Shown: positions 1 through 6,774 of the stretch, one piece after another
How the letters are laid out: the number at the start of each line of letters is the position of its first letter
Position numbering within the stretch: the stretch's first letter is position 1
Source: Flavobacteriaceae bacterium
Lineage (GTDB): Bacteria; Bacteroidota; Bacteroidia; Flavobacteriales; Flavobacteriaceae
Direction: 5' to 3'
Assembly: GCA_016763215.1 (NCBI GenBank)
Contig: JAESUF010000258.1
Coordinates: forward strand, 1-11,486
DNA length: 11,486 nt
Program-made: the position numbers and the translations under genes
Notes under the pieces: model-generated
Database searches by the model: none
What the model was told of the DNA's origin: nothing
What the model saw: the letters and a program-made list of their open reading frames with translations, nothing else

Positions 1-288
1 AATAGCTATTGCCTCGCTAAAGGTCAGTACAATATTTGCACTTCTTAAAACACCAGTAGCACCACTAATAGGTGTTGAAGAAATAAAAATCGGTATTCCG
101 AATGTTTTTTTTGATGTTTCTAATTCCTTAAGAACAGCTTCTCTTTTTAATGAAGTTAAGTTTTCGCTTTTTATTTTAGTTGCCTGCACTGAAGTATTTG
201 TACAAAATATGCTTAAAAAAAGCACACAACATAGCCGTTTTCTAAAGCTAATATTGTTCTTATTGATTGATTCCCCCGTATCTCTCAT
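1..288 (-). CDS. Exported protein with N-terminal bacterial Ig-like (SbsA-type) domain, partial
   Basis: This is the first 96 codons of a minus-strand gene whose 3' part lies outside the window. I read the start at the ATG at 288-286; it is the only ATG in the visible frame. Residues 1-36 look like a signal peptide: a basic stretch (RKR, 16-18), a hydrophobic core (LCCVLFLSIFC, 19-29) and a likely cleavage after VQA (34-36). The cysteines do not make a convincing lipobox. From about residue 66 the text (IFISSTPISGATGV, then NIVLTFSEAI) matches the opening of SbsA/Big_5-type Ig-like domains, whose typical pattern is 'STPADGATGVPVSTNIVLTFSEAV'. Proteins with this start are usually large, secreted or cell-surface, often with adhesion or binding roles; the actual role cannot be seen here. 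It lies 176 bp downstream of a response regulator gene on the same strand and has its own -10-like element, so it may be a separate transcript, possibly a target of that regulator (inference). Confidence 0.8.
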   Translation of the reverse strand, partial: MRDTGESINKNNISFRKRLCCVLFLSIFCTNTSVQATKIKSENLTSLKREAVLKELETSKKTFGIPIFISSTPISGATGVLRSANIVLTFSEAIAI

Positions 289-306
289 AATATTGTTTTA
301 TGAGAT

Positions 307-314
307 CAAAAATA
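307..314 (-). promoter_or_regulatory. Putative -10 element for the Ig-like protein gene
   Basis: Read on the minus strand this is TATTTTTG, a full match to the Bacteroidota -10 consensus TAnnTTTG, ending 18 bp before the start codon at 288. The nearest upstream TTG (343-341) is 26 bp away, too far for a normal -33 box, so the promoter is only half supported. Confidence 0.4.
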
Positions 315-434
315 ATTTTAACCGAGTTCATTCCACTAAGCAATAAGTACCCCTTTTTTCACTTTTAACATTTAAGTTATTAGCTATTCATCTTTATAGA
401 ACTAATAGAATTCTATCAAAATGCACAATTACAT

Positions 435-457
435 GAAGAAGAATGAGATTCTTCTTC
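435..457 (-). terminator. Stem-loop just after the response regulator stop codon
   Basis: A 10-bp perfect inverted repeat (GAAGAAGAAT / ATTCTTCTTC, 435-444 and 448-457) with a 3-nt loop begins 7 bp beyond the stop codon of the response regulator. Its position fits a transcription terminator for the two-component operon. The stem is only about one-third GC and no long T-run follows on the minus strand, so it could also be an RNA 3'-end stabiliser. Confidence 0.45.
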
Positions 458-464
458 TTCATCT

Positions 465-1091
465 TTAAAAAAATAGGCTTTTGTTTTTTTCGACCCAAGT
501 ATTTAAGGTTCTATTTCCTGCAGGTAAATTTAACTTCTCAATAATATTACTACGATGTTTATGAATAGTTCTTGGAGATAATGACAAAACCTCAGCAATT
601 TCCTTACTCGTTTTAAGTTCTGCCATGAGCTTTAGTATTCTTATCTCTGCAAAAGAAAGCTCTTTTAATGCTTTTTTAGACCCTTCAACAAATTCGAAAT
701 GAGATTTAATCTTTTTACTAAAATAAGGGATGTTATTTATAGTGGAATTAATACATTCTTCTATCTCATCCATAGCAAAGTCTTTTAAGAGATACCCGAA
801 AGTATTGTACTTCTTGGCTTGTAAATAGAAATCGATCTCTTTATGTAAGGTTAAGAAAATAATTTTTGTGGGAGATTTTACGCTTTTACATTTTTGTGCA
901 ACTTCAATACCAGTTAATAAAGGCATTGTAATATCTAAAATTGCAATGTCTGGTTCGTGTTTAAGTATGAAATTTAATGCAGATTGCCCATTGTTTTCAG
1001 TTCCCACAACTGTGTGATTTAAATCTTCAATTAAACCTACTAAACCATACATTAATATTGGGTGATCGTCAGCAATAAAAATTTTTATCAT
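465..1091 (-). CDS. LuxR-type (NarL/FixJ family) response regulator
   Basis: A 208-residue two-component response regulator, full length for the family. The N-terminal receiver domain (about 1-118) has the acidic pair D8/D9, the phospho-acceptor D53 (in ILDITMP), the switch threonine T81 (FLTLH) and the conserved lysine K103 (LLKD). The C-terminal domain (about 143-200) is a LuxR-type helix-turn-helix with the usual pattern (LSFAEIRILKLMAE, SKEIAEVLSLSPRTIHKHRSNI, then EKL). Its start codon overlaps the stop codon of the upstream sensor kinase by 4 bp (ATGA), so it is very probably translationally coupled to it and phosphorylated by it. It should act as a cytoplasmic DNA-binding transcription factor. 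Targets are not visible; the palindromes ahead of the kinase gene and the downstream Ig-like protein gene are candidates (inference). Confidence 0.95.
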   Translation of the reverse strand: MIKIFIADDHPILMYGLVGLIEDLNHTVVGTENNGQSALNFILKHEPDIAILDITMPLLTGIEVAQKCKSVKSPTKIIFLTLHKEIDFYLQAKKYNTFGYLLKDFAMDEIEECINSTINNIPYFSKKIKSHFEFVEGSKKALKELSFAEIRILKLMAELKTSKEIAEVLSLSPRTIHKHRSNIIEKLNLPAGNRTLNTWVEKNKSLFF

Positions 1092-2896
1092 GAAGCAATG
1101 AGGAATTTAATTAAAAAAGCAGCTCCCGATCCTTCTTTAGAATCTACTTTTAAAGAGCCTTTTAAAAACGATGTACGCTCTTGAATTGTTTTTAAACCTA
1201 GTGTATCTGATGTGTAGTATTTTTTAGAAAAATTAAACCCTTTTCCATTGTCTTCAATCAGTATTTCTACTTCACTTTTTTCTAAAGTTAAACTAACTTT
1301 CACAATGTCTGCTCCTGAGTGTTTTATCACATTAGACAAACATTCTTGCACAATTCTAAACACATTAACTTCCTGTAAATCGGTTAGTTTACCTGCAATA
1401 TCTTCTATGGTTGCAAAGAACAACAGGTCTTTATAATTGTCATTTAACTGTAAAACTAAATTTTCTAAAGCAATGCTAATTCCCACATCGTTTAACTGAA
1501 AAGGGTATAAAACTTTAGCAATTGTCCTCATTTCTTCTATAGAACTATTAATAAGCTCCTTGCTTTTTTCATAATTTTTTAATGAAATCTGACTTTTCAC
1601 CAACAATAAACTTTGACCTAATCCATCATGCAAATCTTCTGAGAATCGTTTGCGTTCTTTTTCTTGTGTCATTAATAAATCTTGAGAGAATTGTTGTTGT
1701 AATTTCTTTTCTTTTAATAACCTCCTCCTTTTAATAAATAGCAATATAATAACTAATAAACCCACAAAGCTTAAAGATCCTAAGACAATAAATCTATTTT
1801 GCTCTTTAATTTCATCTTCTTTTTTCTGCAATTCTTTTTCATGTTCATAAACCAGGTTCTGCTTAAAGAGCGCTCTTTTATTTTCGTCGCTTTGTATTTT
1901 TTTATTTTGCGCTACAAATTTTTGATAATTCGTCAATGCCTTTTCATAGTTTCCTAATGATGAAAACGAAAGATATAGTCCATCATAACATCTTTTTAAT
2001 AAATCAAAGTTATTATTATTAAACTCTTGAGATATTGAATTAGACTTTTTATAATATTGTATTGCTTCTGCATAGTTTTTATTTAAATACTCATTTTCTC
2101 CTAGTCCAAAATTGGCATAAGCTATCATTTGACGATTTTTTGAAATTTTTGCGGTTTTCAATACTTTATTATACATGTATAGAGAACTATCTAATAATTG
2201 TTGCTTCTTCTGAATGTTGAGTTTTGCAATAAGGCTATCTACATTAGGTTCTTTAAATAATTCATTATAATAAAACCCTGTGCTATTTTCAATCATTACT
2301 CTGATATAAGGTTCATCACTAAAATACTTTAAACTTATTCTACTATTGTTAAAACTCGTTTCGTAATCTTTGAGTACTAAAGCGGTATTCGCTTGGTGAA
2401 TTAAAGCTCCGTAGTAAACTCTATCTTTTTCACCCATGCTTTCTTTAAGTCGTAATGCTTCATTAATAAAGTCAAAAGCATTTTTAAAATCTTCCATTGC
2501 TTGATAGACAGAGCTTATAGATAAATAACTCCGTGCAACTTTGCTCTTGTTTCCAACGATTTCATACCCCTTTAAAGCAGAATAATAAAAGCGCAAAGCA
2601 GCTGCAAAATTCTTAGCTTCTATATAAGTAGCTCCCATAGCTGCTTCTGCATTTGCAATCGCTTCCCGGTTTTTAGTTCTTTTTGCTAATGAGTAATTTT
2701 GCTGTGTCACATATAACACAGAATCTGAACCTTTTCTTCTCAATGGGGTAAGAACATTGTTATTTATTAGTCTCGATCTCTCATCTTCAGAAACTTCCAA
2801 CCGATAGTATTGTTTCAAAGAATCTAATTGTTTTTGAGAAAAAACACTTACACTCAACAAGATAAAAAATAAAAATTGGGGATATTTTTTTTTCAT
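1088..2896 (-). CDS. TPR-domain sensor histidine kinase (HisKA_3 / HATPase_c)
   Basis: A 602-residue membrane-bound sensor kinase of a type common in Bacteroidota. Residues 1-20 are a signal peptide (hydrophobic core FLFFILLSVSVFS). Residues about 60-330 form helical TPR-like repeats (for example 83-150 and 257-328) that should lie in the periplasm. One membrane helix spans about 369-389, followed by a basic stop-transfer (KRRR). The cytoplasmic part has a HisKA_3 dimerisation domain with the phospho-accepting H423 in DLHDGLGQ, then an ATPase domain with the N-box (FRIVQECLSNVIKHSG, N522), the DNGKGF motif (549-554) and a LGLKTIQER / GSGAAF region. There is no receiver domain; the partner regulator is the next gene, overlapping by 4 bp. 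The ligand is unknown. TPR sensors of this type often respond to signals passed by other proteins (family knowledge). Codons 2-4 form part of a run of nine A's. Confidence 0.95.
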   Translation of the reverse strand: MKKKYPQFLFFILLSVSVFSQKQLDSLKQYYRLEVSEDERSRLINNNVLTPLRRKGSDSVLYVTQQNYSLAKRTKNREAIANAEAAMGATYIEAKNFAAALRFYYSALKGYEIVGNKSKVARSYLSISSVYQAMEDFKNAFDFINEALRLKESMGEKDRVYYGALIHQANTALVLKDYETSFNNSRISLKYFSDEPYIRVMIENSTGFYYNELFKEPNVDSLIAKLNIQKKQQLLDSSLYMYNKVLKTAKISKNRQMIAYANFGLGENEYLNKNYAEAIQYYKKSNSISQEFNNNNFDLLKRCYDGLYLSFSSLGNYEKALTNYQKFVAQNKKIQSDENKRALFKQNLVYEHEKELQKKEDEIKEQNRFIVLGSLSFVGLLVIILLFIKRRRLLKEKKLQQQFSQDLLMTQEKERKRFSEDLHDGLGQSLLLVKSQISLKNYEKSKELINSSIEEMRTIAKVLYPFQLNDVGISIALENLVLQLNDNYKDLLFFATIEDIAGKLTDLQEVNVFRIVQECLSNVIKHSGADIVKVSLTLEKSEVEILIEDNGKGFNFSKKYYTSDTLGLKTIQERTSFLKGSLKVDSKEGSGAAFLIKFLIAS

Positions 2897-2917
2897 TACC
2901 TATTCATTTTTACACAA

Positions 2918-2935
2918 AAAATTAACGTTAATTTT
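2918..2935. repeat. 18-bp perfect palindrome ahead of the kinase gene
   Basis: AAAATTAACGTTAATTTT is fully self-complementary with no spacer. It lies 22 bp upstream of the kinase start codon, in the predicted leader, so it could be an operator or form an RNA stem. It overlaps the next palindrome by 7 bp. Confidence 0.6.
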
Positions 2936-2948
2936 ATGCATAAAATTA
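2929..2948. repeat. 20-bp perfect palindrome covering the predicted -10 box
   Basis: TAATTTTATGCATAAAATTA is fully self-complementary around a central TGCA. It contains the predicted -10 element of the kinase operon. This placement is typical of a repressor or autoregulatory site, but the binding protein is not known. Confidence 0.6.
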
Positions 2949-2972
2949 TACTTACAATTTGTTAGAAAACAA
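2941..2972 (-). promoter_or_regulatory. Putative promoter of the sensor kinase-regulator operon
   Basis: On the minus strand a TTG (2972-2970) lies 21 bp before TAATTTTA (2948-2941), which matches the Bacteroidota -10 consensus TAnnTTTG except at the last base. The -33 TTG sits inside one arm of a 12-bp inverted repeat and the -10 box inside a 20-bp palindrome, so protein binding at these palindromes would directly affect initiation. The start codon is 44 bp further on. Confidence 0.45.
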
Positions 2973-2979
2973 ATTGTAA
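2952..2979. repeat. 12-bp inverted repeat with 4-nt spacer, operator- or hairpin-like
   Basis: TTACAATTTGTT (2952-2963) and its exact complement AACAAATTGTAA (2968-2979) flank a 4-nt spacer. The arm nearest the outside contains the predicted -33 TTG of the kinase promoter. It has no T-run after it and lies far from any upstream gene's end, so an operator is more likely than a terminator. Confidence 0.6.
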
Positions 2980-3032
2980 CCTATAAAACATACACTAATC
3001 AGCGAACTAATTGTGTTATTTATTTATGAGAT

Positions 3033-3161
3033 ATGAATGAAACAAAAGACTTGGGGACCTTATCGTTCATACAATCTACAACATTAAATTCAAAAAATAG
3101 TAAAATCCTGTCCTATGATTTTCTGGCGATACAGCTTGCGTTGAACTTAAACAAGTATTGA
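3033..3161 (+). CDS. Doubtful 42-codon small ORF
   Basis: An ATG-started frame of 42 codons ending in TGA (starts MNETKDLGTLSFIQS, ends LALNLNKY). I do not recognise the product, and it has no signal peptide or clear membrane helix. There is no obvious ribosome binding site. The inner part uses CTG, GCG and CAG codons, which are uncommon in the neighbouring genes. It may be a chance ORF, a remnant of a lost gene or part of an RNA. On the opposite strand the same stretch is also nearly open, interrupted by one TAG, which weakens the case for either strand. Confidence 0.15.
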   Translation: MNETKDLGTLSFIQSTTLNSKNSKILSYDFLAIQLALNLNKY

Positions 3162-3313
3162 TCTAATAATCATTGTTTTATAAAAAAATGTACTTATTAA
3201 GAATAAGAATAGATTAAATTTTAATGCTATTTTTCATGAATTAATCCTAAAGCGATAGAACTGTTTAATAATTTCTTTACTTCAAATAAAATAAAGCTCA
3301 AAATAACCTATGA

Positions 3314-3362
3314 AGGTGTGTAGGGAGCTCAATGGAGTTTACCCAATATGAAAAACACACCT
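3314..3362 (+). other. Imperfect stem-loop in the intergenic region
   Basis: AGGTGTGT (3314-3321) and its exact complement ACACACCT (3355-3362) enclose 33 nt. Within the loop GGG (3323-3325) can pair with CCC (3342-3344) and CTC (3328-3330) with GAG (3335-3337). It is locally richer in GC than its surroundings. No T-run follows, so a terminator is unlikely. It lies 112 bp before the start of the beta-propeller gene and could be part of its leader or of a small RNA. Confidence 0.3.
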
Positions 3363-3396
3363 GTACTTATTGAAACTAACGAATAACTCTTTTTCT

Positions 3397-3443
3397 TTAA
3401 GATTTTTTTAAGATTTTTTAATTAATGTAACTTGTACCTTTAA
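3397..3443 (+). promoter_or_regulatory. A/T-tract repeat and -10-like element before the beta-propeller gene
   Basis: TTAAGATTTTTT occurs twice with an 11-bp period (3397-3408 and 3408-3419), giving T-tracts about one helical turn apart. It is followed at 3436-3443 by TACCTTTA, one mismatch from TAnnTTTG. No TTG lies at the usual -33 distance, so the T-tracts may take its place. The element ends 31 bp before the start codon. Confidence 0.35.
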
Positions 3444-3474
3444 GGTTTTCTTAACAACTAACAATTTACACACA

Positions 3475-6400
3475 ATGAAAAAATTCATTACCTCGCTATT
3501 TCTATTAGCATCAATTACCCTATTCTCTCAAGAATTCTCAATGGACTTGGTTAAGAATATGAAACCAAGAAACATTGGTCCGGGTGGAATGAGTGGTCGT
3601 GTTACCGCTATTGATGTAGTTACCTCAAACCCAGATATTATGTACGTAGGAACCGCTTCTGGTGGTCTCTGGAAATCTACTTCTGGTGGAATTAAATGGG
3701 AACCTCTTTTTGATAAAGAAGTAACTGCTTCTATCGGAGCTGTTGCCATTCAACAATCCAATCCAAGCGTTATTTGGGTAGGTACAGGAGAAGGAAATCC
3801 TCGTAACAGTTTAAATGGAGGTTATGGAATCTATAAGTCTTTAGATGGCGGAAAGTCTTGGAAATCGATGGGACTTGAAAAAACACGCCATATTCATAGA
3901 ATCATTGTAGATCCTACAAACCCAAATACTGTGTATGTTGGTGCAATTGGATCTCCTTGGGGTGAACACAAAGAAAGAGGTGTTTATAAGACAACCGATG
4001 GCGGAAAGTCTTGGAAACAAATTTTATACAATAACGTAAAAACTGGAGCTGCAGATTTGGTGATGGACCCTTCTAATCCAAACAAATTAATTGCAACCAT
4101 GTGGGAACACAAACGTGACCCGTGGTTCTTTAAGTCTGGTGGAAAAGGAAGTGGTTTATATATTACTCATGATGGAGGTGATACTTGGAAAAAAATAACA
4201 GACAAAGAAGGATTTCCTAAAGGGAATTTGGGAAGAATTGGAGTTGCTATTTCTAGAAGCAATCCAAATGCAATTTATGCTTTGGTAGAAGCAAAGAAGA
4301 ACGCACTATACAAAAGTGAAGATGGTGGTTTTAAGTGGCGAAAAATTAATGACAAAGCAGGAATAGGAAACAGACCTTTTTACTATTCAGAAATCTATGT
4401 TGATCCACAGAATGAGAATAGACTATATACTGTATTTACGTATATAAATGTTTCAGATGACGGAGGGAAAAGCTTCAAACAATTAATGCCCGCTTACGGA
4501 GCAAACAACGGTGTTCATCCAGACCACCACGCTTGGTGGATACATCCAAAAGATGGATCATTTATGATCGACGGGAATGACGGAGGAATGAACATTACTA
4601 AAGACAAAGGAAAAACTTGGCGTTTTGTTGGGAATTTACCTGTCGCTCAATTTTACCACATTAATGTAGACAATGAATACCCTTACAATGTTTATGGAGG
4701 AATGCAAGACAATGGTTCTTGGAGAGGTCCTGCTTATGTATGGAAAGCACAAGGAATTAGAAACTCATATTGGCAAGAGATTAGTTTTGGCGATGGGTTT
4801 GATGTGGTTCCAGACAAAGACGATTCGCGTTACGGATGGTCTATGAGTCAGCAAGGATTTGTAAGTAGATACGATCATGTAACTGGAAACAATTATGGAG
4901 TAAAGCCTACGCACCCAGATCCAAATGTAAAATTACGTTTTAATTGGAATTCAGCAATTAACATAGATCCTTTCGATAATAGTACGATCTATTTTGGAAG
5001 TCAGTTTGTGCATAAATCGACAGACAAAGGATTGACTTGGAAAATAATTTCTTCAGATTTATCTACCAACGATAAGGAAAAACAAAAGCAAGGAGAAAGT
5101 GGCGGACTCACAATGGACGCTACAGGTGCAGAGAATCATACAACTATTTTAGTAATTGAACCTTCTCCTGTTGAACAAGATATGCTGTGGGCTGGAACAG
5201 ATGATGGCCGTGTTCACTTTACTCAAAACGGAGGAACCGACTGGACAGATGTTAGCAAAAATATTTCTGGATTACCTGCTGGAAGCTGGATCGTACAAAT
5301 TAAAGCTTCCAATAAAAACAAAGGAGAAGCTTTATTGATTGCAAATGATTATAAACGTTTCAACTACACACCTTATGCCTACAGAACAAAAGATTATGGT
5401 ACTACTTGGACAAGAATTGTTGATGAAAAAGATGTAAAAAGCTACACACTAAGTATTGTAGAAGACCCTATCAATGCGAATTTATTATTCTTAGGAACCG
5501 ATGATGGTTTATATGTTTCATTGGATGCAGGAAATAAATGGATTAAATGGACTTCTGGTTTTCCTACTGTTTCAACAAAAGATTTAGTAATTCAGCCTAG
5601 AGAACATGATTTGGTTATTGGAACCTTTGGTAGAGCTGCCTGGGTCTTAGATGACATCAGACCATTGCGTGCATTGGCTACTGGAAATGTACTGACTAAA
5701 AACTTACACCTGTTCAACCCTCCTACCGCATATCAAGCTGCATACCAGCAACCTACGGGAAGTAGATTTGGAGGAGATGCATTATACAATGGAGAAAACA
5801 GGCGTTTTGGTGCTATGATTTCTTACTATATCAATCGCCCAGAAGTAAAGAAGGAAAAAGACGAGACTAAAGGCAAGAAGAAAAAGAGAAGAAGAGGTAA
5901 AAAGAATAAAAAAGTCGAGGAACCTAAAATAAAGAAAGAAGAAAATAAAATAAAATGGGATTCTATTAAACTAGAAATTTATGACGGAACACGTTTAATT
6001 CGTACTTTAAAAAGAAAAGCACCTAAAGAGAATGGGATTCATAGAACTTATTGGTTTATGGATGAGAAAGGAGTTGCAAGGCCTTCGAGAAGAATTCGAA
6101 AGCAACGTAACGAGCCAGGAGGAGTTGGTGTAAAACCAGGAACCTATCGTTTAAAAATGTCTTTTGGCGATCAAACTTCTGAATCTACTATTACAGTTGA
6201 GTTCGATCCACGACTAAAAATGTCTACTGCTGCCATCAATGAAATTTACAATGCTAGCAAAGAGATGGAAAAAGACCAAAAACTTATGGCCGATGTTGTA
6301 AAACAACTGGTTGAAAGTAAAAATATTGCCAGTGGGTTTAAGTCTAAATTATCTAAAGAAGATAAAAAGAAGTACAAAGATCAAATCAAAGCTTCTTCTA

Positions 6401-6702
6401 AAATTGTAAAAAGTATTGATAGTATTATTGCAGTATTCTTAGGTAAAGTTGACAAAAGACAAGGAATTACTAGAAATCCGGAAGTAACGGTAACTCAGCG
6501 TTTCGGTTCTGCAAGAAGGTATGTAGGAAGCAGGTTTGGAACTTTAACCAATACAGAGCGTCAATTAATTAAACAATACAAAGATGCCATGAATGCAGCC
6601 ATTAAAAAATCGAATGATTTCTTCGATAAAGATTGGAAAGACTACAAAGCAAAAGTAGAAAACATTAGTATCTCCCCTTTTAAGGAGATTAAGAAACACT
6701 AA
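3475..6702 (+). CDS. Secreted sortilin-like beta-propeller protein with BNR/Asp-box repeats ('glycosyl hydrolase' family)
   Basis: A 1075-residue exported protein. Residues 1-19 are a signal peptide (hydrophobic core ITSLFLLASITLF, cut near SQ). Residues about 30-730 form a beta-propeller with at least eleven Asp-box repeats (S/T-x-D-x-G-x-x-W/F) at 68, 122, 173, 231, 281, 327, 375, 515, 583, 638 and 682. The family hallmark HPDHHAWW (348-355) and MIDGNDGGM (364-372) are present. Such proteins are often named VPS10/sortilin-like or 'glycosyl hydrolase', but a hydrolase activity is not demonstrated for the family and no catalytic residues can be assigned. A very basic insert (about 791-827, with KKKKRRRGKKNKK) separates the propeller from a C-terminal part with a beta-rich section (828-912) and a helical tail (915-1065). 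No type IX sorting domain is seen at the C-terminus. The gene stands alone and ends at a strong terminator. Confidence 0.9.
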   Translation: MKKFITSLFLLASITLFSQEFSMDLVKNMKPRNIGPGGMSGRVTAIDVVTSNPDIMYVGTASGGLWKSTSGGIKWEPLFDKEVTASIGAVAIQQSNPSVIWVGTGEGNPRNSLNGGYGIYKSLDGGKSWKSMGLEKTRHIHRIIVDPTNPNTVYVGAIGSPWGEHKERGVYKTTDGGKSWKQILYNNVKTGAADLVMDPSNPNKLIATMWEHKRDPWFFKSGGKGSGLYITHDGGDTWKKITDKEGFPKGNLGRIGVAISRSNPNAIYALVEAKKNALYKSEDGGFKWRKINDKAGIGNRPFYYSEIYVDPQNENRLYTVFTYINVSDDGGKSFKQLMPAYGANNGVHPDHHAWWIHPKDGSFMIDGNDGGMNITKDKGKTWRFVGNLPVAQFYHINVDNEYPYNVYGGMQDNGSWRGPAYVWKAQGIRNSYWQEISFGDGFDVVPDKDDSRYGWSMSQQGFVSRYDHVTGNNYGVKPTHPDPNVKLRFNWNSAINIDPFDNSTIYFGSQFVHKSTDKGLTWKIISSDLSTNDKEKQKQGESGGLTMDATGAENHTTILVIEPSPVEQDMLWAGTDDGRVHFTQNGGTDWTDVSKNISGLPAGSWIVQIKASNKNKGEALLIANDYKRFNYTPYAYRTKDYGTTWTRIVDEKDVKSYTLSIVEDPINANLLFLGTDDGLYVSLDAGNKWIKWTSGFPTVSTKDLVIQPREHDLVIGTFGRAAWVLDDIRPLRALATGNVLTKNLHLFNPPTAYQAAYQQPTGSRFGGDALYNGENRRFGAMISYYINRPEVKKEKDETKGKKKKRRRGKKNKKVEEPKIKKEENKIKWDSIKLEIYDGTRLIRTLKRKAPKENGIHRTYWFMDEKGVARPSRRIRKQRNEPGGVGVKPGTYRLKMSFGDQTSESTITVEFDPRLKMSTAAINEIYNASKEMEKDQKLMADVVKQLVESKNIASGFKSKLSKEDKKKYKDQIKASSKIVKSIDSIIAVFLGKVDKRQGITRNPEVTVTQRFGSARRYVGSRFGTLTNTERQLIKQYKDAMNAAIKKSNDFFDKDWKDYKAKVENISISPFKEIKKH

Positions 6703-6708
6703 AAATAG

Positions 6709-6735
6709 AAGCGGAGTTAACACTCCGCTTTTTTT
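6709..6735 (+). terminator. Rho-independent terminator after the beta-propeller gene
   Basis: AGCGGAGT (6710-6717) pairs exactly with ACTCCGCT (6722-6729) around a TAAC loop, followed by a run of T's to 6735. It starts 7 bp after the stop codon. This is the clearest intrinsic terminator in the window. Confidence 0.92.
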
Positions 6736-6740
6736 ATGCC

Positions 6741-6768
6741 TTGATTTTCTTACTTTAGCAAAAATCAA
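6741..6768 (+). promoter_or_regulatory. Putative -10 element of the DUF819 gene within an inverted repeat
   Basis: TACTTTAG (6751-6758) is one mismatch from the Bacteroidota -10 consensus TAnnTTTG and ends 16 bp before the start codon, giving a short leader. It is flanked by TTGATTTT (6741-6748) and its exact complement AAAATCAA (6761-6768), which might be an operator. No TTG is found at -33, where the terminator T-run lies. Confidence 0.4.
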
Positions 6769-6774
6769 AAATTA

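Larger units (their letters stand above)
2980..3474. other. Long gene-poor intergenic stretch
   Basis: Together with the palindromic promoter region this makes a 578-bp gap between divergent genes, long for this window. It holds a doubtful 42-codon plus-strand ORF (3033-3161), an inverted repeat at 3314-3362, and an A/T-tract repeat with a -10-like element just ahead of the gene at 3475. I see no tRNA, no transposase-like frame and no recognisable gene remnant in the rest. Confidence 0.6.

Noticed and set aside
405..416. 12-bp palindrome ATAGAATTCTAT
   Set aside because: Short and isolated between two genes with no promoter element around it; expected by chance in AT-rich DNA.
1088..1091. 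Overlap of kinase and regulator as a possible frameshift fusion
   Set aside because: Both proteins have complete domains and a normal ATGA coupling; hybrid fusion is not needed.
1248..1436. Open frame on the plus strand inside the sensor kinase
   Set aside because: It is a shadow of the kinase ATPase domain, whose motifs on the minus strand are intact; no recognisable product.
3045..3165. Possible transposase remnant in the intergenic gap
   Set aside because: Neither strand shows a recognisable transposase motif, and no terminal inverted repeats or target duplications were found around it.
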